A stretch of DNA of 41,491 nt from Acidobacteriota bacterium (GCA_016213725.1 JACQZS010000064.1:1-41491), one strand, 5' to 3'. Positions 1 through 8,716 are shown, numbered from the stretch's first letter. Notes: generated by a model not told the origin, from the sequence alone. Translations and numbers: made by a program.

Positions 1-285
<285 letters not shown>

Positions 286-289
286 CTAG

Positions 290-580
290 TTACTTCTCGA
301 GCACGCCGAGCACTTCATCTTCACGCAGGATGAGGAACTCATCGCCGTCGATCTTGATGTCGCTTCCGGAGTACTTGCCAAACAGGATGCGGTCGCCGAC
401 CTTCACGTCAAGCGGAACCACCGTGCCGTCTTCGAGACGCTTGCCGCGGCCTGCGGCAACAACTTCACCTTCCTGCGGCTTCTCTTTCGCCGTGTCAGGA
501 ATGATGATCCCGTTCTGCACAGTCTCCTGCTGCTCGACGCGGCGCACAACCAGCCGGTCGTAGAGGGGACGGATCTGCAT
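290..580 (-). CDS. groES: Co-chaperonin GroES
   Basis: This 96-residue protein starts [14 protein letters not shown], has the mobile-loop segment with [16 protein letters not shown] (about residues 23-38), and the roof/core sequence [19 protein letters not shown]. It is the heptameric lid of the GroEL cage. An in-frame ATG 33 bases upstream (613) would add eleven residues. I prefer 580 because GGAGG lies 11 bases before it and because 96 residues is the normal family length. It is the first gene of the groES-groEL operon and is likely controlled by HrcA through the CIRCE-like site at 665-691. Confidence 0.96.
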   Translation of the reverse strand: MQIRPLYDRLVVRRVEQQETVQNGIIIPDTAKEKPQEGEVVAAGRGKRLEDGTVVPLDVKVGDRILFGKYSGSDIKIDGDEFLILREDEVLGVLEK

Positions 581-661
581 ATCAGTCAAAACCTCCATGG
601 TTTCTTTACTCACAAGGGAGTTCGATATGTGGCCTCCTTCATGGCTGCCACAACGCCACTA

Positions 662-691
662 TTATTAGCACACTCAGTCAAGGAGTGACAA
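662..691 (-). promoter_or_regulatory. Sigma-70 type promoter of groESL
   Basis: Read on the minus strand, a -35 TTGTCA (691-686) and a -10 TAATAA (667-662) are separated by 18 bases. Both boxes are embedded in or abut the CIRCE arms. This is the best housekeeping-type promoter in the 614-858 intergenic stretch, which otherwise holds no gene I can support. Confidence 0.6.
665..691 (-). promoter_or_regulatory. CIRCE-like HrcA operator over the groESL promoter
   Basis: On the plus strand the arms read TTAGCACAC and GAGTGACAA, separated by exactly nine bases. The CIRCE consensus is TTAGCACTC-N9-GAGTGCTAA, so 15 of 18 arm bases match with consensus spacing. It lies 85 bases before the groES start and covers the space between the proposed -35 and -10 boxes, where HrcA binding would block RNA polymerase. 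No hrcA gene is in the window. Confidence 0.8.
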
Positions 692-841
692 CATGCTCCG
701 GCAACTCACACAATTTAAAACAAATATTCTTCTTGCTCACTTCTCCACAAACTGCCCCCGGCACCACTCGGCGAGTTGTAGTGTAGAAAATCTGAGCCAC
801 TGACACTCAATGCTTTCCCCGCCTGCCCCTCGTGCTAGCAA

Positions 842-850
842 TGCTATCCT
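842..850 (+). promoter_or_regulatory. Extended -10 just upstream of the lptC-like gene
   Basis: TG-C-TATCCT, an extended -10 pattern, ends eight bases before the ATG at 859. No convincing -35 is visible. Transcription would begin at or near the start codon, giving a leaderless or nearly leaderless mRNA. The 8-bp palindrome TGCTAGCA (833-840) lies just before it. Confidence 0.4.
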
Positions 851-858
851 GTGGTCGT

Positions 859-3144
859 ATGCTCAGGCGAGCCCGCTGGCTGATCCTGCTCGCCATTGTC
901 GCCATCGCCGCTACGGTTGGCTCCGTCTTCTTTATTCAGAAGGAAGTCCTGCGGCGAAACAAGCCCACCGTCTCAAAGCCCCTCCCCTTCAATTCCTCCG
1001 CCTCGGCCAACCTCTGGGAATATGAGATGAAGTCGGGCGACAACTCCAAGCTGCTGATCCGCGCAGCCCATTTCGAACAGGTGAAGGACCCGCCCGTCTT
1101 TCAACTCGACGGCCTGGAAATGGAAATCCGCAAGGCGGACGGCTCCTCTTTCAACCTCATCAAGAGCGCCAAGGCCACCTTCGATCAGAACGCCGGCACG
1201 ATGCTCGCCCCGGGCGACGTGGAGATCACGCTGGGGCTGCCAACCGACCCCGCCAAGCCCCATGGCCGCGTCATGAAGATCCGCACCTCGAACGTCACCC
1301 TTGAGGTTCGCAGCTCAAAGGCATCGACTGACCGCCACGCCGACTTTGAATTCGACCAGGGCTCGGGCTCCTGCGTCGGAGCGATGTACGACCCGCAGAT
1401 CCATGAACTCGAAATGCAGTCGCAGGTGCGCCTGGACTGGCTCGGCAAAGGCCCCGGCAAACCGCCCATGCACATCGAGGCCAGCAAGCTGCTGTACCGC
1501 GAAAGCTCGCACGAGGTCTTCCTCTCCGCGCCTTCCCGGCTCAGCCGCGGTGAGTTCAACGTCGTAGCGGAAGACAGCGTCGTGTTCCTCAACGAAAAGA
1601 CGCAGCTCGACCGCGTGGAAGCCCGCAAGGCCGTCGGCACCGACAAGCAAAAGACGCGCCAGGTGGATTACCAGGCGGGCCTGCTATTCCTCTTCCTGAC
1701 CCCCAAAGGCGAGGTCAAAAAGATCGAGGCGACCGAGCATGCGCGCCTCAAGTCGGTCAGCCCCACAACCACCACCAAAGTGGAGGCCGATCGGCTCGAT
1801 CTCGAGTTCGAGGCCGCCGAGGATGGCAGCATCCTGAAACACGCCATTGCCACCGGCAAGGGGCGCGTCGAATCGCAGCCCGTCCCGCGCCCTGGCGTGC
1901 CGCCGCAAGGTGCGCGCGTGCTCACCAGCGAAGCCATCGACCTCGTCATGCGCGAGGGCGGCAAGGAGATTGAGCGCGTGGAGACCCATGCCCCCGGGCA
2001 GGTGGAGTTCCTTCCCGGCAAGAAGGGTGACCCTCGCCGGACAATGAACGGCGACCGGCTGCAGTTCACCTACGCCGAAAACAATGTCATCCGCAGCGCC
2101 ACAGCCATCAACGTCAAGACCCGCACCGACAGTGTGGACAAGAAGGGCAAGCCGGTCGTCACCTTCACGCAAAGCAAGGGCCTGAGCAGTGAATTCGACC
2201 CCAAGACCGGCGAACTCCTCCTGCTGGAGCAGTGGGACCAGTTCGAATACACTCAAGGAGCACAGCGCGCCACCGCGGCCCACGCCACCCTCGAGCAGCC
2301 CGCCGAACTGATTCGCCTCAAAGGCCAGGCGCGGATGTGGGACGAGACCGGCTCCACTACCGCCGACGAAATCCAGCTCGACCAGAAGACCGGGGCCATG
2401 ACCGCCACCGGAAACGTGAATTCCGTGCGCATGCCGGATAAGCAGCAGTCCTCCGGCGGCATGCTCTCCGCCTCTGAACCGTTGAATGCCCGTGCCGCCT
2501 CCATGACCACGGCCAACCGCAACCAGCGTATCCGCTATGACGGAAGCGCCTTGCTCTGGCAGGGGAACAACCGCCTGCGCGCCAGCACCGTGCTGATCGA
2601 CCGCGAAGCCAAGACCCTCAACGCCGCCGGCAACGTCGTTACCGAAATGCCCGATCAGGTGTCAGCCGATGCGCCCACTGAGAAGCAAAAGAAGAAGGGC
2701 AACGCCTACACCATCATCCGCGCCCCTTCGCTCACCTATGCCGACAAGGACAAGTTTGCCGACTACACCGGCGGCACAACCCTGGAGCGGCCCAATCTAC
2801 TCGTGAAGTCCCGCCAGCTCCGCGCCTGGTTCGAGGATGTGCCCAAGAAAGGCGGCGGCTCCGAAACCCGGCTGGATAAGGTCTTCTGCGACGGCGCAGT
2901 GGACATCAAGGAATCCACCCCCGGCAAGGAAAAGAATGGCTCTTCGGAACACGCCGAATACTACCCCGAGGAAGAGCGCTTCCTCCTCACAGGCGGCAAT
3001 CCGATGGTGGTGGATGCCAAACGCGGCACCTCTCGTGGCGCCGTCATCACCTGGTACTCGCGCCAGGACTTGCTCGAAGTGGATAACAGCGGCGCCGGCC
3101 CCGCGGTGAGCCGCGTGAACCAGGACAAGAAGAAAAAGAAGTAG
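859..3144 (+). CDS. LPS transport protein: LptC-like N-terminus fused to LptA/OstA-like repeats
   Basis: The 761-residue protein has one N-terminal membrane segment (WLILLAIVAIAATVGSVFF, about residues 6-24). An LptC-like region follows (roughly residues 30-200, with FQLDGLEMEIRKADG). The remainder is built of repeated beta-strand units like LptA/OstA, for example AKTLNAAGNVVTEMP and AEYYPEEERFLLTGGNPM. LptC anchors to the inner-membrane LptBFG extractor and LptA forms the periplasmic bridge. At about 190 residues each in Proteobacteria, both roles appear joined here. It ends in a lysine run. lptB follows, which supports the role. In-frame starts at 832 (GTG) and 841 (ATG) exist; 859 is chosen because it begins directly before the anchor and sits eight bases after an extended -10. 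The domain split is by eye. Confidence 0.82.
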   Translation: MLRRARWLILLAIVAIAATVGSVFFIQKEVLRRNKPTVSKPLPFNSSASANLWEYEMKSGDNSKLLIRAAHFEQVKDPPVFQLDGLEMEIRKADGSSFNLIKSAKATFDQNAGTMLAPGDVEITLGLPTDPAKPHGRVMKIRTSNVTLEVRSSKASTDRHADFEFDQGSGSCVGAMYDPQIHELEMQSQVRLDWLGKGPGKPPMHIEASKLLYRESSHEVFLSAPSRLSRGEFNVVAEDSVVFLNEKTQLDRVEARKAVGTDKQKTRQVDYQAGLLFLFLTPKGEVKKIEATEHARLKSVSPTTTTKVEADRLDLEFEAAEDGSILKHAIATGKGRVESQPVPRPGVPPQGARVLTSEAIDLVMREGGKEIERVETHAPGQVEFLPGKKGDPRRTMNGDRLQFTYAENNVIRSATAINVKTRTDSVDKKGKPVVTFTQSKGLSSEFDPKTGELLLLEQWDQFEYTQGAQRATAAHATLEQPAELIRLKGQARMWDETGSTTADEIQLDQKTGAMTATGNVNSVRMPDKQQSSGGMLSASEPLNARAASMTTANRNQRIRYDGSALLWQGNNRLRASTVLIDREAKTLNAAGNVVTEMPDQVSADAPTEKQKKKGNAYTIIRAPSLTYADKDKFADYTGGTTLERPNLLVKSRQLRAWFEDVPKKGGGSETRLDKVFCDGAVDIKESTPGKEKNGSSEHAEYYPEEERFLLTGGNPMVVDAKRGTSRGAVITWYSRQDLLEVDNSGAGPAVSRVNQDKKKKK

Positions 3145-3414
3145 CCTCCGGGTTCCGCCGCGGGGAGATTGAGGGTGGAGCGCTGCCCTTCCCGTAGTTC
3201 CACCGTGGTGCCAGCGCCCTGGAGGCCCGCCGGCTGCACCTCATCGGCTGACGGCGCCCACAATCGACCGCGAAGCGGTGACCGGGAGAATCATCTTAGG
3301 CCTGGGAGGCTTCGTGGGCCGCAGTGCCGCCAGAGCAAGAGGCATCGCAAGGATAGGCCGCCGCATCCGCGGAGATAACGCGTTGCTCCCGCCATTCGTG
3401 GATAATACGGTTGA
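3145..3414 (+). other. Intergenic stretch with a short uncertain reading frame
   Basis: These 270 bases between the LptC-like gene and lptB hold no recognised RNA or terminator. A 48-codon frame opens at GTG 3278 and ends at TAA 3424, overlapping the lptB start. Its product would be arginine-rich (MTGRIILGLGGFVGRSAARA...). A short hairpin, CCGC-ATCC-GCGG, lies at 3361-3372. I looked for the conserved cores of RNase P RNA, SRP RNA and tmRNA and did not find them. Confidence 0.3.
3403..3408 (+). promoter_or_regulatory. -10-like box before lptB
   Basis: TAATAC (overlapping GATAAT at 3401-3406) ends six bases before the GTG start of lptB. A TTGCTC lies 14 bases upstream, which is a short spacer. 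The position predicts a leaderless lptB transcript. Confidence 0.4.
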
Positions 3415-4182
3415 GTGGCTTTAACCCCAGACAACGGCGCGGCGAACAACGGGCAACGGATCCTCCGCACGGAAGAGATCTCGAAAACCTACCGCGGCCG
3501 GCGTGTCGTAGATGGCGTCAGCGTCAGCGTCGGCACGGGCGAGGTAGTAGGCCTCCTGGGTCCGAACGGGGCGGGCAAGACTACGTCGTTTTACATGATC
3601 GTCGGTCTGATCAACCCGGATTCCGGCCGCATCCTTTTGGATTCCCAGGAGATTACCTCCCTGGCCATGTACCAGAGGGCGCGCGTCGGCATCAGCTACC
3701 TGCCGCAGGAGGCATCCGTCTTCCGAAAGCTCTCCGTGGAAGACAACCTGCTGGCCATCCTGGAGACACTGCCGCTGAACGGCCGCGAACGCCGGGAGCG
3801 GCTGGAGGCGCTGGTGGAGCAGATGGGGCTGGACCGGGTCAGGAAGAGCAAGGGTTACATGCTCTCCGGCGGTGAGCGCCGGCGCGTCGAAATCGCGCGT
3901 TCTCTGGCCATTCGGCCGCAGTTTTTGCTGCTGGACGAGCCGTTTTCGGGCATTGATCCCATCCAGGTGCTCGAACTTCAGCGCATCATTTCCGACCTGC
4001 GCCGCAACGGCATCGGCATCCTGATCACCGACCACAACGTGCGCGAGACCCTGGCGGTCACCGATCGCGCCTACATCATCAACAACGGACGGATCTTCCG
4101 CGCCGGCACGCCTGCCGCTCTCGCCATGGACCCGGAGGTCCGGCGAATCTACCTCGGGGAGGGCTTCGAGCTTGGCCTTTAG
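3415..4182 (+). CDS. lptB: LPS export ABC transporter ATPase LptB
   Basis: The 255-residue protein is a complete ABC ATPase. It has Walker [10 protein letters not shown] (49-57), Q-loop YLPQEAS with Gln98, signature LSGGERRR (150-157), Walker B FLLLDEP (170-176) and the H-loop histidine at about 207. The segment [12 protein letters not shown] and the ending IYLGEGFEL are typical of LptB rather than of other ABC ATPases. LptB drives extraction of lipopolysaccharide from the inner membrane by LptFG and its passage to LptC/LptA. The membrane partners LptF and LptG are not in the window. The start is GTG. The neighbouring upstream fusion and downstream rpoN match the conserved lptC-lptA-lptB-rpoN-hpf order of many Gram-negatives. 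Confidence 0.97.
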   Translation: MALTPDNGAANNGQRILRTEEISKTYRGRRVVDGVSVSVGTGEVVGLLGPNGAGKTTSFYMIVGLINPDSGRILLDSQEITSLAMYQRARVGISYLPQEASVFRKLSVEDNLLAILETLPLNGRERRERLEALVEQMGLDRVRKSKGYMLSGGERRRVEIARSLAIRPQFLLLDEPFSGIDPIQVLELQRIISDLRRNGIGILITDHNVRETLAVTDRAYIINNGRIFRAGTPAALAMDPEVRRIYLGEGFELGL

Positions 4183-4203
4183 CCTGCTGTTTTTGCTGGA
4201 CTT

Positions 4204-4224
4204 CGCACCCCGGTGCGTTATCAT
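4204..4224 (+). promoter_or_regulatory. Dyad and -10-like box before rpoN
   Basis: CGCACC-CC-GGTGCG (4204-4217) is a perfect inverted repeat placed directly before TATCAT (4219-4224), which ends nine bases before the rpoN ATG. A weak TGGACT at 4197-4202 is 16 bases upstream of TATCAT. The dyad could be an operator, or a remnant terminator of lptB; there is no T-rich tail worth the name. Confidence 0.3.
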
Positions 4225-4233
4225 GAGGGTCAG

Positions 4234-5799
4234 ATGAGCCTGCTCTCACCGAGACTCCAGATCGCGGTCAAGCAGAAGCAAATCCTCACACCTGGGCTCG
4301 TCCAGATGGTGACGGTTCTCCAGCTGAATCGGCTGGAGTTGCGCGAGATGATCGCTCAGGAGATCGCGCAGAACCCGGTGTTGGAAGACACCGGGGAAGT
4401 GGGTGAAGAACTCACCCCGGCCGAGGTTCAGTCCCTCCTGGAAGCCGAACGGGCCCCGAATCCTTCCGACGCCGATGTCCTGCAGGTGACCAACGACGCG
4501 GCGGTTTCGGCCGAAGGCGACTCCTTCGACCACGCCGACGCGGCGGAATCCAGCGCCGCCACCGTCGACTTCGACACCCAGGTTTCCACCGAAGCCGCCC
4601 AGGCCTCCGATCCGTTCGACCAGATCGACTTCGGCAGCTATTTTGAGGAGTGGATGGACCCGGGCTACAAAACGCCCGCGTCCGAAGACTCCGACAAGCC
4701 CTCCTTTGAGACGTTCCTTTCCTCACCCGTTACGCTGACAGAGCACCTGCGCCAGCAGTTGGCGCTGCTGGTGCTCAGCACCGAAATTCGCGCCGCCGCC
4801 GATGCGATCATCGGAAACCTCGATGACACGGGGTACCTCTCCGTTCCGTTGTCGGAGATTGCCGAGGCCGAGGGCCAAACGCCCGAGGCGCTGGAAAAGG
4901 CCCTGGCCCAGATCCACAAACTGGACCCGGCCGGAGTGGCCGCCCGTTCCTTACAGGAGTGCCTGCTGCTTCAACTGGCCAGCCGGAACGCCGAAGACGG
5001 CGTCGCCTGGCAGATCGTCCAGCATCACCTGAAGCTGGTGGAAAGCAAGAGCGTGAAAGAACTGGCGCGCCTGCTGGGCCGCCCGCTCAGCCACATTCAG
5101 ACGGCGCTGGAAGTGATCCGGCACCTGGACCCGAAACCCGGCATCCGCTACTCAGGCCCGGGCGCCCGGCAGGTGGAGCCCGATGTCTATATCTTCAAGG
5201 AAGGCGACGACTACATCATCCAGATCTCGGATGAAGACCTGCCACAGTTGCGGCTGAACGGAAGCTACCGCCGCCTCCTGGACCGCGAGCAGGAGCCGGA
5301 CAAGGACACGCGCAACTACATCAAGGAGCGGTTTCAGTCCGCACTGCAGTTGATCCGCAACATCGAGCAGCGGAAGCAGACGATTCTCAAAGTCTGCCAG
5401 AGCATCGTGCGCCGCCAGTCGGAATTCCTCGAATACGGACTGGACGAGTTGCGCCCAATGATGATCAAAGATGTCGCCGAAGAGATTGGGGTACACCCCA
5501 GCACGGTAAGCAGGGCCGTGGCCAGCAAGTATGCACACACTCCGCAGGGCGTCTTCGAACTGCGGTTTTTCTTCTCGGAAGCCGTCCAGGGCCCCTCCGG
5601 AGGCGGCATACCGCTGCAGACCCTCAAGCGCATGGTGAAGAAGATGATCGATGAAGAAGACACTTCGAAACCACTGACCGACGACCAGATTGCCGCCAAG
5701 CTCCAGGAGCAGGGCATCCAGGTCACTCGCCGTACGGTCGCCAAGTACCGCGAGGATATGAAGATTCCCTCCACTCACCACCGACGCGTCCGCAATTGA
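4234..5799 (+). CDS. rpoN: RNA polymerase sigma-54 factor RpoN
   Basis: The 521-residue protein has all three sigma-54 parts. First is the glutamine- and leucine-rich activator-interacting region (RLQIAVKQKQILTPGLVQMV... about residues 6-50), then an acidic linker rich in Asp and Glu (about 55-145), then the core-binding domain. The DNA-binding part follows, with the helix-turn-helix DVAEEIGVHPSTVSRAVASKY and the RpoN box TRRTVAKYRE near residues 498-507, which reads the -24 element. It directs polymerase to -24/-12 promoters and needs AAA+ activators, none of which is encoded here. ATG 4234 is chosen over GTG 4213 because GAGGG lies just upstream and region I then begins normally. The first RpoN-box residue is Thr rather than the usual Ala. 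Confidence 0.97.
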   Translation: MSLLSPRLQIAVKQKQILTPGLVQMVTVLQLNRLELREMIAQEIAQNPVLEDTGEVGEELTPAEVQSLLEAERAPNPSDADVLQVTNDAAVSAEGDSFDHADAAESSAATVDFDTQVSTEAAQASDPFDQIDFGSYFEEWMDPGYKTPASEDSDKPSFETFLSSPVTLTEHLRQQLALLVLSTEIRAAADAIIGNLDDTGYLSVPLSEIAEAEGQTPEALEKALAQIHKLDPAGVAARSLQECLLLQLASRNAEDGVAWQIVQHHLKLVESKSVKELARLLGRPLSHIQTALEVIRHLDPKPGIRYSGPGARQVEPDVYIFKEGDDYIIQISDEDLPQLRLNGSYRRLLDREQEPDKDTRNYIKERFQSALQLIRNIEQRKQTILKVCQSIVRRQSEFLEYGLDELRPMMIKDVAEEIGVHPSTVSRAVASKYAHTPQGVFELRFFFSEAVQGPSGGGIPLQTLKRMVKKMIDEEDTSKPLTDDQIAAKLQEQGIQVTRRTVAKYREDMKIPSTHHRRVRN

Positions 5800-5850
5800 A
5801 GTTCAGATTGCGGTCACTTTGGTGTGCGCGCGGAGGAGAAAGGCAAGTCC

Positions 5851-6429
5851 ATGAAAATCACCTTTACTGGCAAGCAGGACAAGCTCAACCCATCTCAGGA
5901 GCGGAAACTCGCCCTGGCATTCGCGCGCCTCTCCAAGCTCTTGGAGCGGCGCGGCGAGAAAGGAGCACAGGTCATCTTAAGCACCCAAAGACACCTCCAA
6001 CAGGCGGAGGTGCGGGTGAATTTCTACGACAACACACTGGTGGGCGCCGGTGGAGCGGCGGACCAGTTCACGGCCATCATGGACGCCGTAGAGAAGGTGG
6101 AAAAGCAGGCCATCAAGACGCGCAGCAAGTGGCGGGAAACCAAGCGTGCCACCCCGACGCGCGAGGCGCGCTCCATGCGGGCGGCCCCGCTAGAATTGCC
6201 CGAGCCTCAACCCGCCGCCAAGGCCAAGAAGGAAAAACCGGCCAAGTCCAAACCCACCAAAGTGGTGAAGGCGGGCAACAAAGCCACCGGCAAGCCCATG
6301 ACCGTGGAAGAAGCGCTGCTAGTGATGGAAGACGACCGAGATTACCTCGTCTACCGCGACTCCGGTACCGATAAGGTCAATGTGCTCATTCGCCGCCGCG
6401 ATGGCAAAGTTGACTTGGTGGAAGCCTAG
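5851..6429 (+). CDS. hpf: Long-form ribosome hibernation promoting factor
   Basis: The 192-residue protein starts MKITFTGKQDKLN and has the HPF/RaiA beta-alpha fold in its first 100 residues (HLQQAEVRVNFYDNTLVGAG). A Lys/Ala/Pro-rich linker follows (about 112-148), then the C-terminal dimerisation domain of long HPFs (MTVEEALLVMEDDRDYLVYR). The N-domain occupies the decoding region of idle 30S subunits and the C-domain pairs two ribosomes into 100S dimers. ATG 5851 is preceded by GGAGGAGAAAGG. The gene sits 51 bases after rpoN and abuts rapZ without a gap, as in the classical rpoN locus. Confidence 0.93.
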   Translation: MKITFTGKQDKLNPSQERKLALAFARLSKLLERRGEKGAQVILSTQRHLQQAEVRVNFYDNTLVGAGGAADQFTAIMDAVEKVEKQAIKTRSKWRETKRATPTREARSMRAAPLELPEPQPAAKAKKEKPAKSKPTKVVKAGNKATGKPMTVEEALLVMEDDRDYLVYRDSGTDKVNVLIRRRDGKVDLVEA

Positions 6430-7299
6430 ATGACGGAACGGTCCTCTGCCCCGGAATTGGTCATCATCACCGGACTGAGCGGCTCCGGTAAGGGGACCGT
6501 TCTCAAATCCCTCGAGGATCACGGCTACTATTCGGTGGACAACCTGCCACTGGACCTGATCCCCAAGTTTGCCGAACTGACGAAGGACTCTCCCAACATC
6601 CGCCGCGCCGCCCTGGTGGTGGACATCCGCGAGCCTGACCAGCTGCAGCGGTTCCCGGAGGTCTACGAAAAACTCCGCAAACGCATTCTCACTCGGTTAC
6701 TGTTTCTCGACGCCGACGACAATACGCTGGTGCGGCGATACAGCGAAACCCGGCGCCCGCATCCGCTGGGCGGCTCCAAGACGGTGCTGGGCAACGTCCA
6801 ATCCGAGCGCGAACAGCTGTCGGCGATCCGGGCGCTGGCCGACTACGTGATCAACACGTCCACGCTCACCGTGCACCAGTTGCGCAAGCGGGTGGCGGAG
6901 CATTTCGGGAGTACCGAATCCGCCCAGTTGCAGATCTACGTCATGAGCTTCGGCTTCAAGCACGGCGTGCCGGCCGAAAGCGACCTCGTCTTCGACGTGC
7001 GGTTCCTGCCGAACCCGTTCTTCATCCCCGAGTTCAAAAACCGCACGGGGAAGCACGCCGGGGTCGCCCGCTACATCCGCAGCTTTCCCCAGACGGGCGA
7101 GTTCATTGAGCGGCTCTCCGGAATGCTGCACTACCTCATCCCGCACTACGTGAGTGAGGGTAAGAGCTACCTGACCATTTCCATCGGTTGCACCGGCGGA
7201 CGGCACCGCTCCGTCATGCTGGCGGAGGAGATCTGCAAACGGCTGAGGAAGCACGGCTACACGGTGCGGGTATCGCACCGCGACCTGGCCAAGACCTGA
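6430..7299 (+). CDS. rapZ: RapZ/YvcJ family nucleotide-binding protein
   Basis: The 289-residue protein carries Walker A GLSGSGKG (15-22), the family stretch YYSVDNLPLDLIP, and the C-terminal RapZ domain with FGFKHGVP, FDVRFLPNPFF and SIGCTGGRHRSV. In Enterobacteria RapZ binds the sRNA GlmZ and tunes glucosamine-6-phosphate synthase; in Firmicutes the homologue YvcJ binds GTP. Which role holds here cannot be told from sequence. Its ATG directly follows the hpf stop codon, so the two are co-translated. The ptsN gene that commonly lies between hpf and rapZ is absent. The gene converges on the minus-strand ATPase with only ten bases between stops. Confidence 0.93.
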   Translation: MTERSSAPELVIITGLSGSGKGTVLKSLEDHGYYSVDNLPLDLIPKFAELTKDSPNIRRAALVVDIREPDQLQRFPEVYEKLRKRILTRLLFLDADDNTLVRRYSETRRPHPLGGSKTVLGNVQSEREQLSAIRALADYVINTSTLTVHQLRKRVAEHFGSTESAQLQIYVMSFGFKHGVPAESDLVFDVRFLPNPFFIPEFKNRTGKHAGVARYIRSFPQTGEFIERLSGMLHYLIPHYVSEGKSYLTISIGCTGGRHRSVMLAEEICKRLRKHGYTVRVSHRDLAKT

Positions 7300-7309
7300 G
7301 CCAGGCGCG

Positions 7310-8539
7310 CTAGTTTGCGTGCGCCACCATGGCGCGAACTGGGGCGCTCAAGAGCGTGTTGCGCGTATCAGGCGGATTCGGCTGAGGCCTCTCGGTTGAG
7401 TCCAAGGAAAGCGCGATTTTGCGAATGGCCCCAGCCAGGGCGCTCTCTCCGGACAGGCCGCGCTCCCCGGCGGCGTGTAGAGCCATGTAGTCATTGGGGA
7501 TGTTCCAACGGACCTTGCGGCCGAGAACAGATACGAGCCCTTCCTTCGACACAAGATCCCGCCTGCCGGTCCGGTTGGCTGCCACTCTCAACTGCGGCTC
7601 CGTAAGCCCGAACCGGAAGAACTCCTCCAACCGCCGCCGGGCCAGATGCAGGCACGGCAACTCAGGGGTGGTCACGGCAATCACCTGATCCAAGGCCAGC
7701 GCCAGTTTTAGCGTCCCGGCCGCCGCGGCCTGGGGCAGGTCCACGATTACCCAATCGAACTCCTTGCGCGCCAATGCGATGAGAGACAGCAGACTCTCCA
7801 CCAGCAGCGCCGGATCATCCGGATAGGGCAAGGACGGCGCCGGCAGGATGCGCAGGCCGTGCTGCAAAATGGTGCGGTGCGCCCAGCCGCCGCCGGACTG
7901 GAGACGAGGCAGTTGTTCCAGCGCGGAAACGACATCAAGCGCACCGTCGGGCTGCTCGGAGCCCATGCCAAGAGTTCCGGAGTAAAGGTTCAAGTCGACG
8001 AGGAGGACCCGTTTGCCGCTCTGCCGGCGCAGCGCATGGGCGGTTTGCGACGCCAATGTGGTAGCGCCCGCTCCCGGCTTGAGACTCAGAAATCCTACCG
8101 TCCGGCCTCTCGGCTCCGCTGGCGGCAGTTTCTGGCCGCCTCGGACCCGTTGCCGGAGACGGCTCGCCAGATCCAGGAAGTCCTCCCCGCAGATCCCTGG
8201 ATGGTAGCAGTCCGTTGCTCCAGCTCTCAATAATTCCACCACCTCTGCCCCCGCCAGGTGCTTCGCACACGCAACGATGAGGAGGTGCGGATTCGCCGCC
8301 CGCAGCGGCGAAATCCGTTCCAGACCCTCTGTGGGGCCGTCTACTCCGAGAAAGACCACATCCGGCGACAGGACCGCGAGGGAATCACCCCCGCCTGGCG
8401 AAGATTCGAGAGTTGCGACGACTTCGAATCCTCCCTCCTCCTCCAGGCGAGAGCGGATTTCCAACGCCAGATCCTCCTCGGACACCTCGATCACCGTGCG
8501 CATTGCATCAACACTCGCCTTTGACATTGCACCCGTCAT
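7310..8539 (-). CDS. CpaE/TadZ-like protein: receiver-like domain plus MinD/ParA-type ATPase
   Basis: About 409 residues. The N-terminal part (to about residue 130) looks like a degenerate response-regulator receiver: SPDVVFLGVDGP and LLRAGATDCYHPG resemble the beta3 and alpha4-beta5 segments. A MinD/ParA-type ATPase follows, with the deviant P-loop KPGAGATT (about 154-161), VLLVDLNL (178-185) and FDWVIVDLP. The loop lacks the second lysine normal in Walker A, as is seen in CpaE/TadZ proteins that position type IV/Tad pili at the pole. No pilus gene is near. The start is uncertain: 8632, 8539, 8527 and 8503 are in frame, and the conserved part begins at MRTVIEVSEEDL (8503). Alternative: a general MinD-like localiser. 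Confidence 0.75.
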   Translation of the reverse strand: MTGAMSKASVDAMRTVIEVSEEDLALEIRSRLEEEGGFEVVATLESSPGGGDSLAVLSPDVVFLGVDGPTEGLERISPLRAANPHLLIVACAKHLAGAEVVELLRAGATDCYHPGICGEDFLDLASRLRQRVRGGQKLPPAEPRGRTVGFLSLKPGAGATTLASQTAHALRRQSGKRVLLVDLNLYSGTLGMGSEQPDGALDVVSALEQLPRLQSGGGWAHRTILQHGLRILPAPSLPYPDDPALLVESLLSLIALARKEFDWVIVDLPQAAAAGTLKLALALDQVIAVTTPELPCLHLARRRLEEFFRFGLTEPQLRVAANRTGRRDLVSKEGLVSVLGRKVRWNIPNDYMALHAAGERGLSGESALAGAIRKIALSLDSTERPQPNPPDTRNTLLSAPVRAMVAHAN

Positions 8540-8690
8540 GCCAATCTCAAAACTTCCCCAGACGGAAGTAAGTCCCTTATTTGCAACACCGAGGCTGAGG
8601 CCAATTCGATCGGGCAGAGCCGTTGGGGACATTTTGTCGCATTGGGAAGGGAAGCTCTGTCCCAGCCGGCTGCCGCCTGTGGAAAACGGT

Positions 8691-8699
8691 TGTTACAAT
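8691..8699 (+). promoter_or_regulatory. Extended -10 of nadA
   Basis: TG-T-TACAAT is a near-consensus extended -10 element. It ends 17 bases before the nadA ATG, so the leader would be about ten bases. There is no clear -35, as expected for an extended -10 promoter. Confidence 0.55.
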
Positions 8700-8716
8700 G
8701 GGGTCAGAAAGATCCC

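Noticed and set aside
3145-3414. RNase P RNA, SRP RNA or tmRNA
   Set aside because: The conserved core sequences of these RNAs are not found in the interval on either strand.
4204-4217. Rho-independent terminator after lptB
   Set aside because: The inverted repeat has a very small loop and is followed by TTATCATGA, not a T-run.
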